DNA of 64,000 nt from Pseudomonadota bacterium (GCA_021325025.1 JAJPHZ010000039.1:1-64000); one strand, 5' to 3'; shown: positions 51,592 to 61,156, counted from the stretch's first letter. A program made the numbers and translations. Notes: generated by a model from the sequence alone, not told the origin.

Positions 51592-52425
51592 ATGCCACTT
51601 TACATGGACGTCCACAACCTCCAGGGAGCAACCGCGCTTGAGGTTGACCAGGCGCACCTCGCCGACCTTGCCGAGCAGAGCAAGTATGGCGTCGAGTATC
51701 GCAAGTACTGGTTCGATGAGAACCGCGGCAAGGCGTTCTGCCTGGTCGATGCGCCCAGTGCCGAGGCCGCGCAGTTGGTGCATCGCCAGGCGCACGGACA
51801 AACCGCGGAGAAGATCATCGAGGTCCAGCCCGAACTGGTCGAGGCTTTTCTCGGCGGGGGTCGGACGACTTCTTCGGGGGCTGTGCTGCGCCCTGGCGGT
51901 GTGGACAACGAGCGTGACTCGGCAATCCGGACCATCCTGTTTACCGACATCGTCGGCTCGACCAACGAGGCGCGGGGAGATGACGCCGCTCTGGCGTTGT
52001 TAAACGTCCATGACGGGATTGTACGCGACGCCCTGGCGGCGGCAGAAGGGCGTGAGGTCAAGCATACCGGAGACGGCATTATGGCCTCCTTCATCTCGGC
52101 AGCCGCCGCGGTTCGCTGCGCCACCCTGATTGTGCACGCCGCGACCAGGCACCAGGCGAAGCACCCCGAGCACCCGCTGAAGCTTCGCATCGGCATCGCG
52201 GCAGGAGAGCCCGTGGAGCGCGAGCACGATCTGTTCGGCGCGGCGGTGCAACTGGCTGCGCGGCTGTGTGCTCACGCCCAGCCCCAGCAAATTCTGGTGT
52301 CCAATGTAGTTGCCGAGCTGTGCATCGGAAAAGCCCTGCGCTTCAATGAGTTGGGAGAGGTTTCGCTCAAAGGCTTCAGCCGTCCGATCCGGGTTCATGC
52401 GGTCGAGTGCCCCGACGCAACGTAA
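51592..52425 (+). CDS. DUF4242 domain fused to class III adenylate/guanylate cyclase
   Basis: This 277-residue protein begins with an SCO4226/DUF4242-like domain (about 1-85: MPLYMDVHNLQG, YGVEYRKYWFDENRGKAFCL, VHRQAHGQTAEKIIEV), known from a nickel-binding protein. A class III cyclase catalytic domain follows: FTDIVGST with metal Asp D119 and HTGDGIMASF with D161. The usual transition-state Asn in VNxAAR is Gln here (AAVQLAARLC), with the Arg kept, so activity and nucleotide preference are uncertain. Starts at 51562, 51592 and 51604 are possible; 51592 matches the domain start. It lies between two DHA2 transporters. Confidence 0.85.
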   Translation: MPLYMDVHNLQGATALEVDQAHLADLAEQSKYGVEYRKYWFDENRGKAFCLVDAPSAEAAQLVHRQAHGQTAEKIIEVQPELVEAFLGGGRTTSSGAVLRPGGVDNERDSAIRTILFTDIVGSTNEARGDDAALALLNVHDGIVRDALAAAEGREVKHTGDGIMASFISAAAAVRCATLIVHAATRHQAKHPEHPLKLRIGIAAGEPVEREHDLFGAAVQLAARLCAHAQPQQILVSNVVAELCIGKALRFNELGEVSLKGFSRPIRVHAVECPDAT

Positions 52426-52690
52426 AGCGACCGCGCAACCCCGTAACGGCAGATTGGATCGCGCCAGCGTCATCCGCGCCGTTCGGGTCGGGCTTTGCGG
52501 GCGGGCCTGCGTCCCTTGAAAATGGGTCGGTCACGCGGGAGCTGCGCTTGCCTCGGCATGAAATTTGACTGAAGGGCAGGGGGCATTCAAACTGAGCGGC
52601 TTAGGATATGCCGCGGTTTTTGCAGCAGCTTTTCTCCTCGCATCGAAGCGGTCTTTGGCGGTTTTGGTCCGCGCGGTTGGCGGTGATTGC

Positions 52691-54238
52691 GTGAGCGAGC
52701 ATTCCAGTGCGGACTCCGCCGCCCTCGCGATACCATCGCCCGCCGAGGCTGAGGGCCGGCGGCCGGGGCGCAAGTGGCTGATCGCCGCCTCGGTGATGCT
52801 CGGCACCTTCATGCAATCGCTCGACATCTCGATCATCAACGTGGCGCTGCCGCACATGCAGGACAGCTTCGGCGTCAAGGTCGATCAGATCACCTGGGTG
52901 GTGACCGCCTACCTGATCGCGATTGGGGTGGTGCTGCCGATGACCGGATGGCTGGCGGCGCGCATCGGCCGGCGCCTCTATTTCATCGCCTCGATCACTT
53001 CGTTCATGATCGCGTCGGCGTTTTGCGGCGCGGCGCGAACGTTGCCGCAAATCGTGATCGCGCGTTTCCTGCAGGGTGCGGCGGGCGCGGCGATGACGCC
53101 GCTGGCGCAGGCCATCCTGCTCGAATGCTTCCCGCCGTACGAGCATACGCTGGCGATGTCCACCTTGTCGCTGGGTTCGGTGATGGCGCCGGTGTTCGGC
53201 CCCACCCTGGGCGGCTGGATCACGATGCACTGGAACTGGCGCTGGAATTTTTACATCAACGTGCCGGTCAGCGCGCTGGCCGCGTTGATGGTTTACACGT
53301 TCGTTGACGACCCTCCGCATCTGCGCCGCCGCCGCGGCGACGAGCCGATCGACTACCTGGGCATGCTCTACATCACCGCCGCCTTCGGGCTGTTCGAATT
53401 CGTGATCAGCCGCGGGCAGGGCGCGGGATGGTTCGCCGCGCCATGGGTGCGCTACTGCTCGGTCCTGACCGTGATTTTTCTGGCGGCGCTAATCCGGCAC
53501 GAACTGCGGTTTGCGCATCCGATTGTCGATCTGCGGCTGCTCAAAATCTTCAGCTTCACGCTGGCCGCGTTTCTGGTGCCGATTTATACGGCGGTGGTTT
53601 TCACCGTCAACGTACTAAATCCGCTCTTCATGCAGGAGGTGCTGGGCTACGACGCCGAAAAGACCGGATTGCTGGTCTCGCCGCGCGCGGTGGGACTGGC
53701 GCTGGGACTGGTAGTGGTCGGACAATTATCGCGGCGCGACCTGGACATGCGCTACTACCCGGCGTGCGGACTGTGGCTGGCGGCCTATGAACTGTGGGTG
53801 ATGTCGCACTGGCATCTGGACACCGCAATATATGGGTTGATCTGGCCGATCTTCGTCTTCGGGTTGGCCATCGGCGGTACCTTCTCGGTCTTTACCGCGG
53901 CGGGCATGAGCGAAATTCCGCACGAGCGGCTGGGCTTTGCTTCGGCCCTGTTCAACATCATGGCCAACCTCGGTTCGGCTACCGGCATCGCGCTCTTCAG
54001 CAGCGTGCTCAGCGTCAAGCATCGCAACTACCTCGCCCATCTGACCGCCCATGCGATGAATCACGTGCCAGCCGGTGCCGCTCCGCTTACCGCAGGGACG
54101 GTGGGGCCGATGGCGTGGCTACTGTCCTACAACGACATCTACCGCACCCTGATGTACGTCCTGATGCTCGTCGCGCCCAGTTGCCTGCTGCTCAAACGTC
54201 CGGCCAGCGGAACCAAAATCGATCCCGCCGTCGATTAG
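52691..54238 (+). CDS. DHA2-family MFS drug:H+ antiporter (second copy)
   Basis: This 515-residue transporter shows WLIAASVMLGTFMQSLDISI, INVALPHMQDSFGVKVDQ, VVTAYLIAIGVVLPMTGW, a conserved ARIGRRLYF loop and SVMAPVFGPTLGGWIT, as in EmrB/QacA. It ends YNDIYRTLMYVLMLVAPSC, similar to the copy at 49762-51384, so the two are related but clearly diverged. GTG 52691 (SEHSSADSAALAI) is my start; the frame is open to 52565 from a TTG. It converges with the serine hydrolase gene. The 265 bp before it show nothing else. Confidence 0.9.
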   Translation: MSEHSSADSAALAIPSPAEAEGRRPGRKWLIAASVMLGTFMQSLDISIINVALPHMQDSFGVKVDQITWVVTAYLIAIGVVLPMTGWLAARIGRRLYFIASITSFMIASAFCGAARTLPQIVIARFLQGAAGAAMTPLAQAILLECFPPYEHTLAMSTLSLGSVMAPVFGPTLGGWITMHWNWRWNFYINVPVSALAALMVYTFVDDPPHLRRRRGDEPIDYLGMLYITAAFGLFEFVISRGQGAGWFAAPWVRYCSVLTVIFLAALIRHELRFAHPIVDLRLLKIFSFTLAAFLVPIYTAVVFTVNVLNPLFMQEVLGYDAEKTGLLVSPRAVGLALGLVVVGQLSRRDLDMRYYPACGLWLAAYELWVMSHWHLDTAIYGLIWPIFVFGLAIGGTFSVFTAAGMSEIPHERLGFASALFNIMANLGSATGIALFSSVLSVKHRNYLAHLTAHAMNHVPAGAAPLTAGTVGPMAWLLSYNDIYRTLMYVLMLVAPSCLLLKRPASGTKIDPAVD

Positions 54239-54253
54239 GCGTTGTTGGCGTGC

Positions 54254-55429
54254 TCAGCCCAAGGATTCATACACCGCCTTGATCAGCGCCTCGGCGCGCG
54301 GGTCGATGAGCAGGCCGGTACCCATCTGATTCATTGTGTAGCCAAAGCCGATCTTTGTGTCGGGGTCGGCGAAGCCCAGTGAGCCGCCGGCTCCGGGATG
54401 GCCGAAGATGCGCGGATTGGGCCCCAACGTGGATCCGGGCAGGGGCTGCGACAGCATGAAGCCCAGCGAAAAGCGCGTCGAGATGGTGAGCACTGCGTCG
54501 GGGCCGCAGCACTGCTCGACGTAGCATCGCTCGATACTGCCCGGCGCCAGGATTCGCACCCCGTCGACCTCACCGCCGCGGCTGAGCGCGCCGTAAAGAC
54601 GCGCCAGGGCTCGCGCCGTGGTATGGCCGTTGGCGGCCGGAATCTCCGCACCGCGCCATTGACGCGAGTTGACGGTGCGCGGCGCGAGCAGGTCGGGTGG
54701 ATTCATCAGGGTCTTGGCGGCAACCGATTCGGGGTCCTTCATCATCTCCGCAAACGGATTGGGCGCGCCCGGCGGGGGCGGTGGCGCCGGCAAGATGGGC
54801 GCCACGCGCGCGTCATGTTGTTGGTCAAGCCCGATGTGGCAGTCGAGCTCCAGCGGTTGCGCGATCTCGTCGCGGAAATAGGCGCCCAGGCTCTTGGCGG
54901 TGATGCGGCGCACCACTTCGCCCACCAGCCATCCGTAAGTCAGCGCGTGATAGCCGTGCCGGGTGCCGGGCTCCCACCATGGATCCTGTTCGGCCAGCGC
55001 GGTGGTCATCGCTTCCCAACTGAACAACGCCTCGTTGGGAAGTGGTTTTCTGATCGCGGGCAGACCGGCGCGGTGGCTCAGTAGGTAGTGCACCGGCAGA
55101 TTCCCCTTGCCGGCCTGCGCGAACTCCGGCCAGTAGCGGGCGACCGGTGCGTCGAGCTCGAGCTTGCCCTGCTCGGCCAGGCGATGGGCGCAGATTGCGG
55201 TCAACCCCTTGGTGGTGGAAAAAACGTTGACCAGTGTCTCGCGCGTCCAGGGCGTGGTTTTCGCGGCGTCGGCGAAGCCGCCCCACAAGTCGACCACCGG
55301 CTTGCCGTCTAGTGTGACGGCGGCCGCGGCGCCAACTTCGCCGCGCTGCGCGAAGTTCTCTTCAAACGCCTTCCTGACCCGCGCGAAACGCGGCTCGCAG
55401 GTCCCTTCGATCGGCACTCCTTGCGCCAT
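54254..55429 (-). CDS. Serine hydrolase, class C beta-lactamase / EstB family
   Basis: This 391-residue enzyme has the SxxK motif FSTTKG (S71, K74) and the Tyr motif GYHALTYGWLVGEVVRR (Y160), the serine-lysine-tyrosine catalytic set of class C beta-lactamase-like esterases and peptidases. LWGGFADAAKTTPWTRETL and the C-terminal GHPGAGGSLGFADPDTKIGFGY are also typical. There is no obvious signal peptide, favouring a cytoplasmic esterase over an antibiotic-degrading enzyme. It converges with the MFS gene and diverges from the SDR gene. Confidence 0.92.
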   Translation of the reverse strand: MAQGVPIEGTCEPRFARVRKAFEENFAQRGEVGAAAAVTLDGKPVVDLWGGFADAAKTTPWTRETLVNVFSTTKGLTAICAHRLAEQGKLELDAPVARYWPEFAQAGKGNLPVHYLLSHRAGLPAIRKPLPNEALFSWEAMTTALAEQDPWWEPGTRHGYHALTYGWLVGEVVRRITAKSLGAYFRDEIAQPLELDCHIGLDQQHDARVAPILPAPPPPPGAPNPFAEMMKDPESVAAKTLMNPPDLLAPRTVNSRQWRGAEIPAANGHTTARALARLYGALSRGGEVDGVRILAPGSIERCYVEQCCGPDAVLTISTRFSLGFMLSQPLPGSTLGPNPRIFGHPGAGGSLGFADPDTKIGFGYTMNQMGTGLLIDPRAEALIKAVYESLG

Positions 55430-55688
55430 CGCGGCCCCTCCCTCTGTGGCAAATCACCAGCGGCTATCTATACCAATGCGCCGCTGGAGCGCCAACCGCT
55501 CCGCCCCACACCTGGACGCATGACAACCGAGCAAGGGGTTGAATTGCCCTCGATGGCAGCGACCTGAGAAGGCACGGCATACGACGCCGGCTCGTGGCTT
55601 GTCAGCGCGGCGGGTTCGACAGCGGCCTCGGCTTTGACCGGACGGCGGCAGATTATGTAACGTTGGCCGATTAAGGGAGATCCGAGCG

Positions 55689-56528
55689 ATGGCACAAGGC
55701 ACACAGGCGGGGCGGGTCAGCGTTGTGACCGGCGGCAGCGGCGGCATGGGGATGGCGACGGCGCGGCTGCTGGCGCAACAGGGTCCGGTGATAATCGCCG
55801 ACCTCAAGGAGCGCGAGCTTGAGGCGGCGGCCGCCCAACTGCGCAAGGAGGGCGGTGAGATTGTCCCCGCGGTCTGCGACGTCAGCAGCTCCGAGTCGGT
55901 CGCCGCGCTGGCGCGCACGGCCGCGTCCGCCGGCCAGGTGCAGGCGCTGGTGCATACGGCGGGGTTGTCGCCGACGATGGCGGACTGGCGGCGCATCATG
56001 AGCGTCAACCTGGTGGGTTCGGCGCTGATCGAGCAGGCGTTTGCGCCCCTGATGGCGCCGGGGGCCGCCGCCGTGTTCATCGCCTCGATGGCTGGACATA
56101 CGGCGGTCAACGGCGCCGCGGCTTATCGCGTGCTGGATGATCCGCTGCGTCCCGACTTGCTGGCGGAACTGGAAAAAGTGGCGGGGCCGATTGATTCCGG
56201 CTCCTCCTACGGTCTGTCCAAGCAAGGCGTCATCCAATTATGTCAGCGGGTGACACCCGCATGGGCCAGGCGCGGCGCGCGCATCAATTCCATCTCGCCC
56301 GGATTGATCGAGACCGGGATGGGCAAACTGGAGTTTGCCAATCAGCCGATGATGGCGATGATGCTGCAGAAGACGCCGCTGGGGCGATGGGGCACGGCGG
56401 AGGAAATCGCCCAGGTCGCGGTATTTCTGTGCTCGCCGGCGGCGTCGTACGTAACGGGAATCGATATCCTGGTTGACGGTGGCATGACCAATGCCCTGCT
56501 GCGCGAAATGCGCGGCGCGTCTTCCTGA
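55689..56528 (+). CDS. Short-chain dehydrogenase/reductase (SDR)
   Basis: This 279-residue SDR has TGGSGGMGMATA (cofactor loop), VHTAGLS in place of the usual NNAG, SMAG and the YGLSK active site. The insert HTAVNGAAAYRVLDDPLRPDLLAEL before the active site (here given as AYRVLDDPLRPDLL) is longer than in basic SDRs and resembles 3-alpha-hydroxysteroid-dehydrogenase-like enzymes. ATG 55689 has GGGAGA upstream. It is 11 bp before the luciferase-like gene, so these two and the MFS gene form an operon. Substrate unknown; a hydroxy/keto lipid or steroid is a guess. Confidence 0.9.
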   Translation: MAQGTQAGRVSVVTGGSGGMGMATARLLAQQGPVIIADLKERELEAAAAQLRKEGGEIVPAVCDVSSSESVAALARTAASAGQVQALVHTAGLSPTMADWRRIMSVNLVGSALIEQAFAPLMAPGAAAVFIASMAGHTAVNGAAAYRVLDDPLRPDLLAELEKVAGPIDSGSSYGLSKQGVIQLCQRVTPAWARRGARINSISPGLIETGMGKLEFANQPMMAMMLQKTPLGRWGTAEEIAQVAVFLCSPAASYVTGIDILVDGGMTNALLREMRGASS

Positions 56529-56539
56529 AGGAGCAGGTT

Positions 56540-57790
56540 ATGAAATTCGGTCTGTTGGGGATTTTGCAACTGCCACGCCCGTGGAAGGTGGATTCGGAAC
56601 TTAAACTTATCCAGGAGGCGCTGGAGCAGGTCGAACTGGCCGACCGGCTGGGGATCGAGTACCTGTGGCAAGTCGAGCATCACTTCCTGGAGGAGTACTC
56701 GCATTCCTCGGCAGGCGAGAGTTTTCTGGCCGGCGCCAGTCAGCGCACCCGGCGCATGCGCCTGGCCTCGGGCATCACGCTGCTGCCGCCCAATTACAAC
56801 CATCCGGTGCGCGTCGCCGAACGGGTGGCGATGCTGGACCTGATGAGCAACGGACGGGCCGAGTTGGGCACCGGCGAGTCCTCGACCTTCGCCGAACTGG
56901 AGGCCTTCCACGTCTCGCGCGCGGAAAAGCGCGCGATGTGGCGCGAGTCGCTGGTGGCGATCTGCCGGATGATGGTGGAGGAGCCCTTCCGCGGCCACGA
57001 CGGCAAGTACTTCCAGATGCCGCCGCGCAACGTCATTCCCAAACCCATCCAGAAACCCCATCCCCCGGTGTGGGTTGCCTGCTCGCGCCAGGAGACCATC
57101 GTGATGGCGGCGCGGCTGGGACTGGGCGCGGTGACCTTCGGCTTCCTGTCGCCGGTGGATGCGCGCAAATGGACTCAGGATTACTATGCGACGCTGGCCA
57201 GCGACTGCCATCCGATCACCTACCGCGTCAATCCAAATGTAGGATTTCTTTCCATGTTTGTATGCGGGAACGATGAGCGGCGCGTGGGCCAGATGGCCGC
57301 GGCGTGGGGCGAATTCGGCTACGGCTTTCGCCACTACTACACCGACGGCGTGCATCGGCCCGGCAAAACCAGCGTGATCGAGGAGGGGCGCAGGATCGCC
57401 GCGCAGGAGCCGCCGCCCTCGCCCGCGGCGCTCGCCGAGCTAGCCGCCTACGCCTGCATGGGCACTCCCGACCATATCCGCAAGGTGCTGCTCGAATACG
57501 AAGCCGCCGGAGTCGACCAGGTCATTTTCATGCATCAGATGGGGCGGTTGCAGCACGAGGACATCTGCGCGGGGCTGGAGCTGTTCGGCAAGAGCGTACT
57601 GCCCGAGTTCATCGAGCGCGACGAAAAGCACACGCGCGAGAAGGCCCGACAGCTTGAACCCGTGATCGAACGGGCGATGAAGCAGCGGGTCGAGCCGCCC
57701 GCTCCGCCCTACGACCCCGATTACGCCTTTCGCGCCGACGGACAGCACATCCGCCACTTCGCGCACGAGCCCGAGCCGGCGCGCAAATGA
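56540..57790 (+). CDS. Luciferase-like monooxygenase family flavin oxidoreductase
   Basis: This 416-residue protein belongs to the same LLM subgroup as the gene at 2931-4118: MKFGLLGILQLPRPW, WQVEHHFLEEYSHSS, ITLLPPNYNHPVRVAERVAM, NGRAELGTGESS and KPIQKPHPPVWVACSRQ. The C-terminal 40 residues are charged. A GAAGGAG ribosome site precedes ATG 56540 by 8 bases. The gene overlaps the MFS gene by ATGA, so enzyme and transporter are probably translationally coupled. Oxygenation of a long hydrophobic substrate is the likely role; the flavin (FMN or F420) is unknown. Confidence 0.9.
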   Translation: MKFGLLGILQLPRPWKVDSELKLIQEALEQVELADRLGIEYLWQVEHHFLEEYSHSSAGESFLAGASQRTRRMRLASGITLLPPNYNHPVRVAERVAMLDLMSNGRAELGTGESSTFAELEAFHVSRAEKRAMWRESLVAICRMMVEEPFRGHDGKYFQMPPRNVIPKPIQKPHPPVWVACSRQETIVMAARLGLGAVTFGFLSPVDARKWTQDYYATLASDCHPITYRVNPNVGFLSMFVCGNDERRVGQMAAAWGEFGYGFRHYYTDGVHRPGKTSVIEEGRRIAAQEPPPSPAALAELAAYACMGTPDHIRKVLLEYEAAGVDQVIFMHQMGRLQHEDICAGLELFGKSVLPEFIERDEKHTREKARQLEPVIERAMKQRVEPPAPPYDPDYAFRADGQHIRHFAHEPEPARK

Positions 57791-59004
57791 CGCCGCGCCA
57801 GCGGCAGGGCTGGCTGATGGTGGCGGTGCTGTTCGCGATCATGGCCATCGTCGTCGGCTGTATCGATTCGATGGGCGTGCTGTTCACGCCCCTGCTCAAG
57901 CATTTCGGATGGAGCCGCACGCGCCTGTCCGCGGTGATGTCGGCGGTTACGATGGCGATTGGCTTGTGCACGCCGGTTGCCGGATGGTTCATCGATCGCA
58001 TTGGGGCGCGAAGCGTGATTGCCGTGGGCGTCGCGGTCGCGGGCACCGGGCTGCTGCTGGCCAGTCAGGCCGACTCGGTTGCCGCACTGGCCGCGGGATG
58101 TGCGCTGTTCGGAGTGGGCGGCGGCGGCGCATCGCTGGTCTCCGCCTCCTACGTGATCGCCAACTGGTTCGGCCAACGGCGCGGCATCGCCATGGGCGTG
58201 ATGATGATGGGGACGTCCACCGGCGCGGCGCTCACCGCGCCCCTGGTCGCCCATGTCGTGACCGCGGCCGGATGGCGCTGGGGATTCGCAATGCTGGGCG
58301 CGGCCCTCATCGTCATCGCACTGCCGCTGGCCGCCCTGTTCCTGCGCAGCGGCGACGAGCAGGCCGACCTCGCCCATCCCACCGCGCATGTGCATCCTCT
58401 GGGCGGGGTCGAAGTGGCGCAGGCGCTGCGCACCCGCTCATTTTGGCTCTACTGTCTGATCCTCTCGATGGTCGGCATTAGCGGCGCGGCCGTCAACTTG
58501 CATTTCGTACCGTTTCTGCTGACCGGCGGCTTTCAGGCGGCGCTCGCGGCGTGGGCGCTGAGCACCTATTTCATGGGTGCGACGGTGGCTAAACCCATCC
58601 TGGGCGCCGCCGCCGATCGGCTGGGCGTTCGCGGCGGCATTTGTTTCGCAATCCTGATGATGGGCGCAAGCTGCCTGCTGCTGCCGCGCGTACACGACCA
58701 TCGCGTGATCTTCATGCTGTCGGCCACCTATGGCTTTGGTATCGGCGGTCCGGTGGCGTTGATGCCGCTGCTCGGCGTCGAAGCGTTCGGCCTTCGACGC
58801 TACGGGACGCTGATGGGTCTGGCGGGGCTGGTGCAGATGGGCTCCGGCGTGGTCGGACCGATCGCCACCGGCGCGTTTTTCGATCGCTTTGGCTCCTACG
58901 GACCGGTTTTCACTGCGATTGGCGTCATCCTGGCGTTCACCTCCCTTCTGCCGTTCGCGTGCGCCAACGCGCAGGCGCAAGCCGACCGGTTGATGGCGGC
59001 GTGA
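57787..59004 (+). CDS. MFS transporter (monocarboxylate/oxalate-type)
   Basis: This 405-residue 12-helix transporter has WLMVAVLFAIMAIVVGCIDS, a GVLFTPLLKHFGWSRTRLS segment typical of the oxalate/formate and monocarboxylate-transporter-like MFS branch, WFIDRIGARSV (motif A-like) and a central charged loop. It starts within the previous stop (ATGA). The operon SDR / LLM / MFS suggests uptake or efflux of the metabolite handled by the two enzymes. Direction and substrate cannot be settled. Confidence 0.88.
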   Translation: MTPRQRQGWLMVAVLFAIMAIVVGCIDSMGVLFTPLLKHFGWSRTRLSAVMSAVTMAIGLCTPVAGWFIDRIGARSVIAVGVAVAGTGLLLASQADSVAALAAGCALFGVGGGGASLVSASYVIANWFGQRRGIAMGVMMMGTSTGAALTAPLVAHVVTAAGWRWGFAMLGAALIVIALPLAALFLRSGDEQADLAHPTAHVHPLGGVEVAQALRTRSFWLYCLILSMVGISGAAVNLHFVPFLLTGGFQAALAAWALSTYFMGATVAKPILGAAADRLGVRGGICFAILMMGASCLLLPRVHDHRVIFMLSATYGFGIGGPVALMPLLGVEAFGLRRYGTLMGLAGLVQMGSGVVGPIATGAFFDRFGSYGPVFTAIGVILAFTSLLPFACANAQAQADRLMAA

Positions 59005-59337
59005 ATCGCGCGTTAGCCGGCGAAGCTCAAATCCCGCTCCTAACAATCCAGTTCTGGCCGCGGTTGCGCCTTTTTTAGGTTGGAGCAACCGTTCAGGACC
59101 GCTTGCCTTTTGTCGGCCGGCCGTGTTAGGTCAGCGGCGGCCCGAAGCCTGAGACTCTGTGTGTGACGGCGCACGCGGTTGAAGTTTTGTGGCACACGTG
59201 GGGCTCGGATCGTGTGCCGCGCAACCGTAAGCATCCGCCGCCGGGTTCACAAGCTCGGTACCCTGCCAGGCCGGTTCTGTGGCGGGGCGCCGCGGGCAAC
59301 ACTCGAAATTCAAGACAGGAGGCTCGAAAGGCTGGAG
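59005..59337. other. Intergenic leader before first DUF1329 gene
   Basis: These 333 bp separate the MFS gene from the DUF1329 pair and should contain the promoter for the latter. A weak hairpin (CGGTTGC/GCAACCG, 59061-59091) with a long T-rich loop follows the MFS gene. The frame of the DUF1329 gene stays open to 59179 but those residues look non-coding. Nothing else is seen. Confidence 0.4.
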
Positions 59338-60684
59338 ATGAGAGCAAGGAATGGGAGAATTTTAACCGCGGCCCTGGCGGCGTTGATGGGGCTGGCAAGC
59401 GCGGCGCAGGCCCAACACTTCGACCGCAAGGCCTATGACGAACTGGTTGATGCCAGTTCGGCCGAAACCATTGCGGTCGGTACCAGGATCACGGTGCATA
59501 ACTGGACGCAGTACCGGCGCTTCATGCCGGTATGGATGCAGGTCGCGTTCAGCGGAAAAAAACATTTTCACGTCGCCGACACTCCCGACTATGTCATCGA
59601 GGTGGGGCCCACCGGCGATTATAAACTGCCCAAACAGGCGCGCGACGATACCGAAAAGTACGCCGGCCAGACCCGCCTGGTGCCCAACGCAACGACCGGC
59701 GGCTATAGCTGGGAGGGTTACAAGGCCGGACTGCCGTTTCCCAATCCCCAGGAGCCCAACAAGGCGGTAAAAATAATGTACGATATGTGGGCCGGCTTTT
59801 ATCAGCCGTTTCTCCTCCACGAGTTCAGCCATAACTGGGAGACCGACAGCTTCGGCAACGTGACGCCGGAAGATACCGACGACAGTTTCTACCGTCTGAT
59901 GGGCCTGAGCGATCCTCCCTATCCGATGGATTTGCCGGACGCCGAGGGCAACATCCGCGCCAACCGCTTTATGCAGTTGACGCCCGAACAGGCCAAATAC
60001 ACTACCGCGTTGGAATTGATCTCGAAGGACCCGGCCAAGCTGACTGAAGAGTACGTGTTCCTGCCCAGCCTGCGCCGCTCGCTGCGCCTGTCCAGCGCGT
60101 CGCGCTGCACGCCGATCCTGGGAACCGACTATCTGGCCGACGACACCGACTGGAAGCCGGCTTACTTCCTGCCGGAGTTTTATGGCGAAAAGAAGATCTT
60201 GATGGCATTCGCCGATTCCAAAACCGCCTACACCGAGGGCTCCCGCGCGGGCTACGTGGGCGGCGACTATAAGAGCGGCGCGGCATTCCCGGGTTGGCCC
60301 AAACCGGGTTACAACCATTGGGAGGTGCGCAAGGTCTATGTCATCAACATGAAGCCGTCACCCGCCCTCGGCAGGGGGTACTGCTATTCCCAACGCATTT
60401 TCTACATCGACGCCCAGACCTGGTACGGATCGGGCGACCTTGAAAACTACGATCGCAACGGCAACCTCTACCATATGACCTGGGGAATACTGGGTCCGAT
60501 CGACTATCGCGGCGAGCGCACCGTGATGGCGACGTCGTTCGCCTTTTCGTTGGCGATGGACTGGCAGAACAACCACGCCTCGCCCGACATCGGCTACGAC
60601 CTGAAGATGGACAAGGACGCGCCGGGCGAGTACCTGGAGTCGGGAATCTACACGCCGGGCGGATTGTCGCGCGTCATGAAGTGA
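59338..60684 (+). CDS. DUF1329 exported protein (copy 1)
   Basis: This 448-residue protein has a signal peptide (MRARNGRILTAALAALMGL, ASAAQAQ cleavage) and a DUF1329 body. Characteristic parts are GLPFPNPQEPNKAVKIMYD, VFLPSLRRSLRLSSASRCTP, ILGTDYLADDTDWK and NYDRNGNLYHM. DUF1329 proteins are periplasmic or outer-membrane-associated, LolB-like in fold, and often encoded near steroid or aromatic-compound degradation genes; their job may be moving hydrophobic molecules. It is highly similar along its whole length to copy 2 and is followed by a strong terminator. Confidence 0.88.
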   Translation: MRARNGRILTAALAALMGLASAAQAQHFDRKAYDELVDASSAETIAVGTRITVHNWTQYRRFMPVWMQVAFSGKKHFHVADTPDYVIEVGPTGDYKLPKQARDDTEKYAGQTRLVPNATTGGYSWEGYKAGLPFPNPQEPNKAVKIMYDMWAGFYQPFLLHEFSHNWETDSFGNVTPEDTDDSFYRLMGLSDPPYPMDLPDAEGNIRANRFMQLTPEQAKYTTALELISKDPAKLTEEYVFLPSLRRSLRLSSASRCTPILGTDYLADDTDWKPAYFLPEFYGEKKILMAFADSKTAYTEGSRAGYVGGDYKSGAAFPGWPKPGYNHWEVRKVYVINMKPSPALGRGYCYSQRIFYIDAQTWYGSGDLENYDRNGNLYHMTWGILGPIDYRGERTVMATSFAFSLAMDWQNNHASPDIGYDLKMDKDAPGEYLESGIYTPGGLSRVMK

Positions 60685-60703
60685 GCGCAATTTGATCGGC
60701 CTT

Positions 60704-60740
60704 TCAGGCGGCACGCGTGCTGGTGCCGCCTGATTTTTTT
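60704..60740 (+). terminator. Rho-independent terminator after DUF1329 copy 1
   Basis: TCAGGCGGCAC and GTGCCGCCTGA form a perfect 11-bp stem with an 8-nt loop, directly followed by seven T residues. This is the strongest intrinsic terminator in the window and shows copy 2 needs its own promoter. Confidence 0.92.
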
Positions 60741-61156
60741 GGCCCTGACCCTCGCCCGGCTGCATCCCGGAGGGCGCCATGCTGCCCCTCTATTGCACCA
60801 TGGCTGTGTCGATCGAAGTCATTTCCGCCCGAGCATCTCATATGCGATCGCCATGGCACCCCACTTGCTTGGTATTTGAGCGGTTGTTAAACAAAACGGC
60901 TAAGCTTGGGATTCAGCGATGTCGAAGCGAGTATTGGTTGGTCTGATCTTCTGAGTGCCTTGAAAGGGCCTTCCCGGATTGCACGGGAAGCGCCCGGTGC
61001 TCCGGACGCCACTTCAAGCGAGCATATTCGACGCTGTTGATTCCGCCGGCTTGCCACCGAGGGCTGGGCGAGCCGGCGCCGGCTGCACAGCCGCGGACGG
61101 TGAGCATAAGACTGCGGGCTCTCGCAGAAAAAATAGAGGCCGGAGAAGCAACGACA
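60741..61156. other. Leader/promoter region of DUF1329 copy 2
   Basis: This 416-bp gap must contain the promoter for copy 2. It holds a 7-bp-arm hairpin (CTTCCCG/CGGGAAG, 60970-60990), a perfect 14-bp palindrome AGCCGGCGCCGGCT (61071-61084) and a locally AT-richer stretch near 60870-60905 (TTGTTAAACAAAA). The reading frame of copy 2 is open from 61037 but shows no family similarity. No other gene is seen. Confidence 0.45.

Noticed and set aside
59061-59091. CGGTTGC/GCAACCG hairpin as terminator of the MFS gene
   Set aside because: The stem is only 7 bp with a 17-nt loop and there is no T-tract after it.
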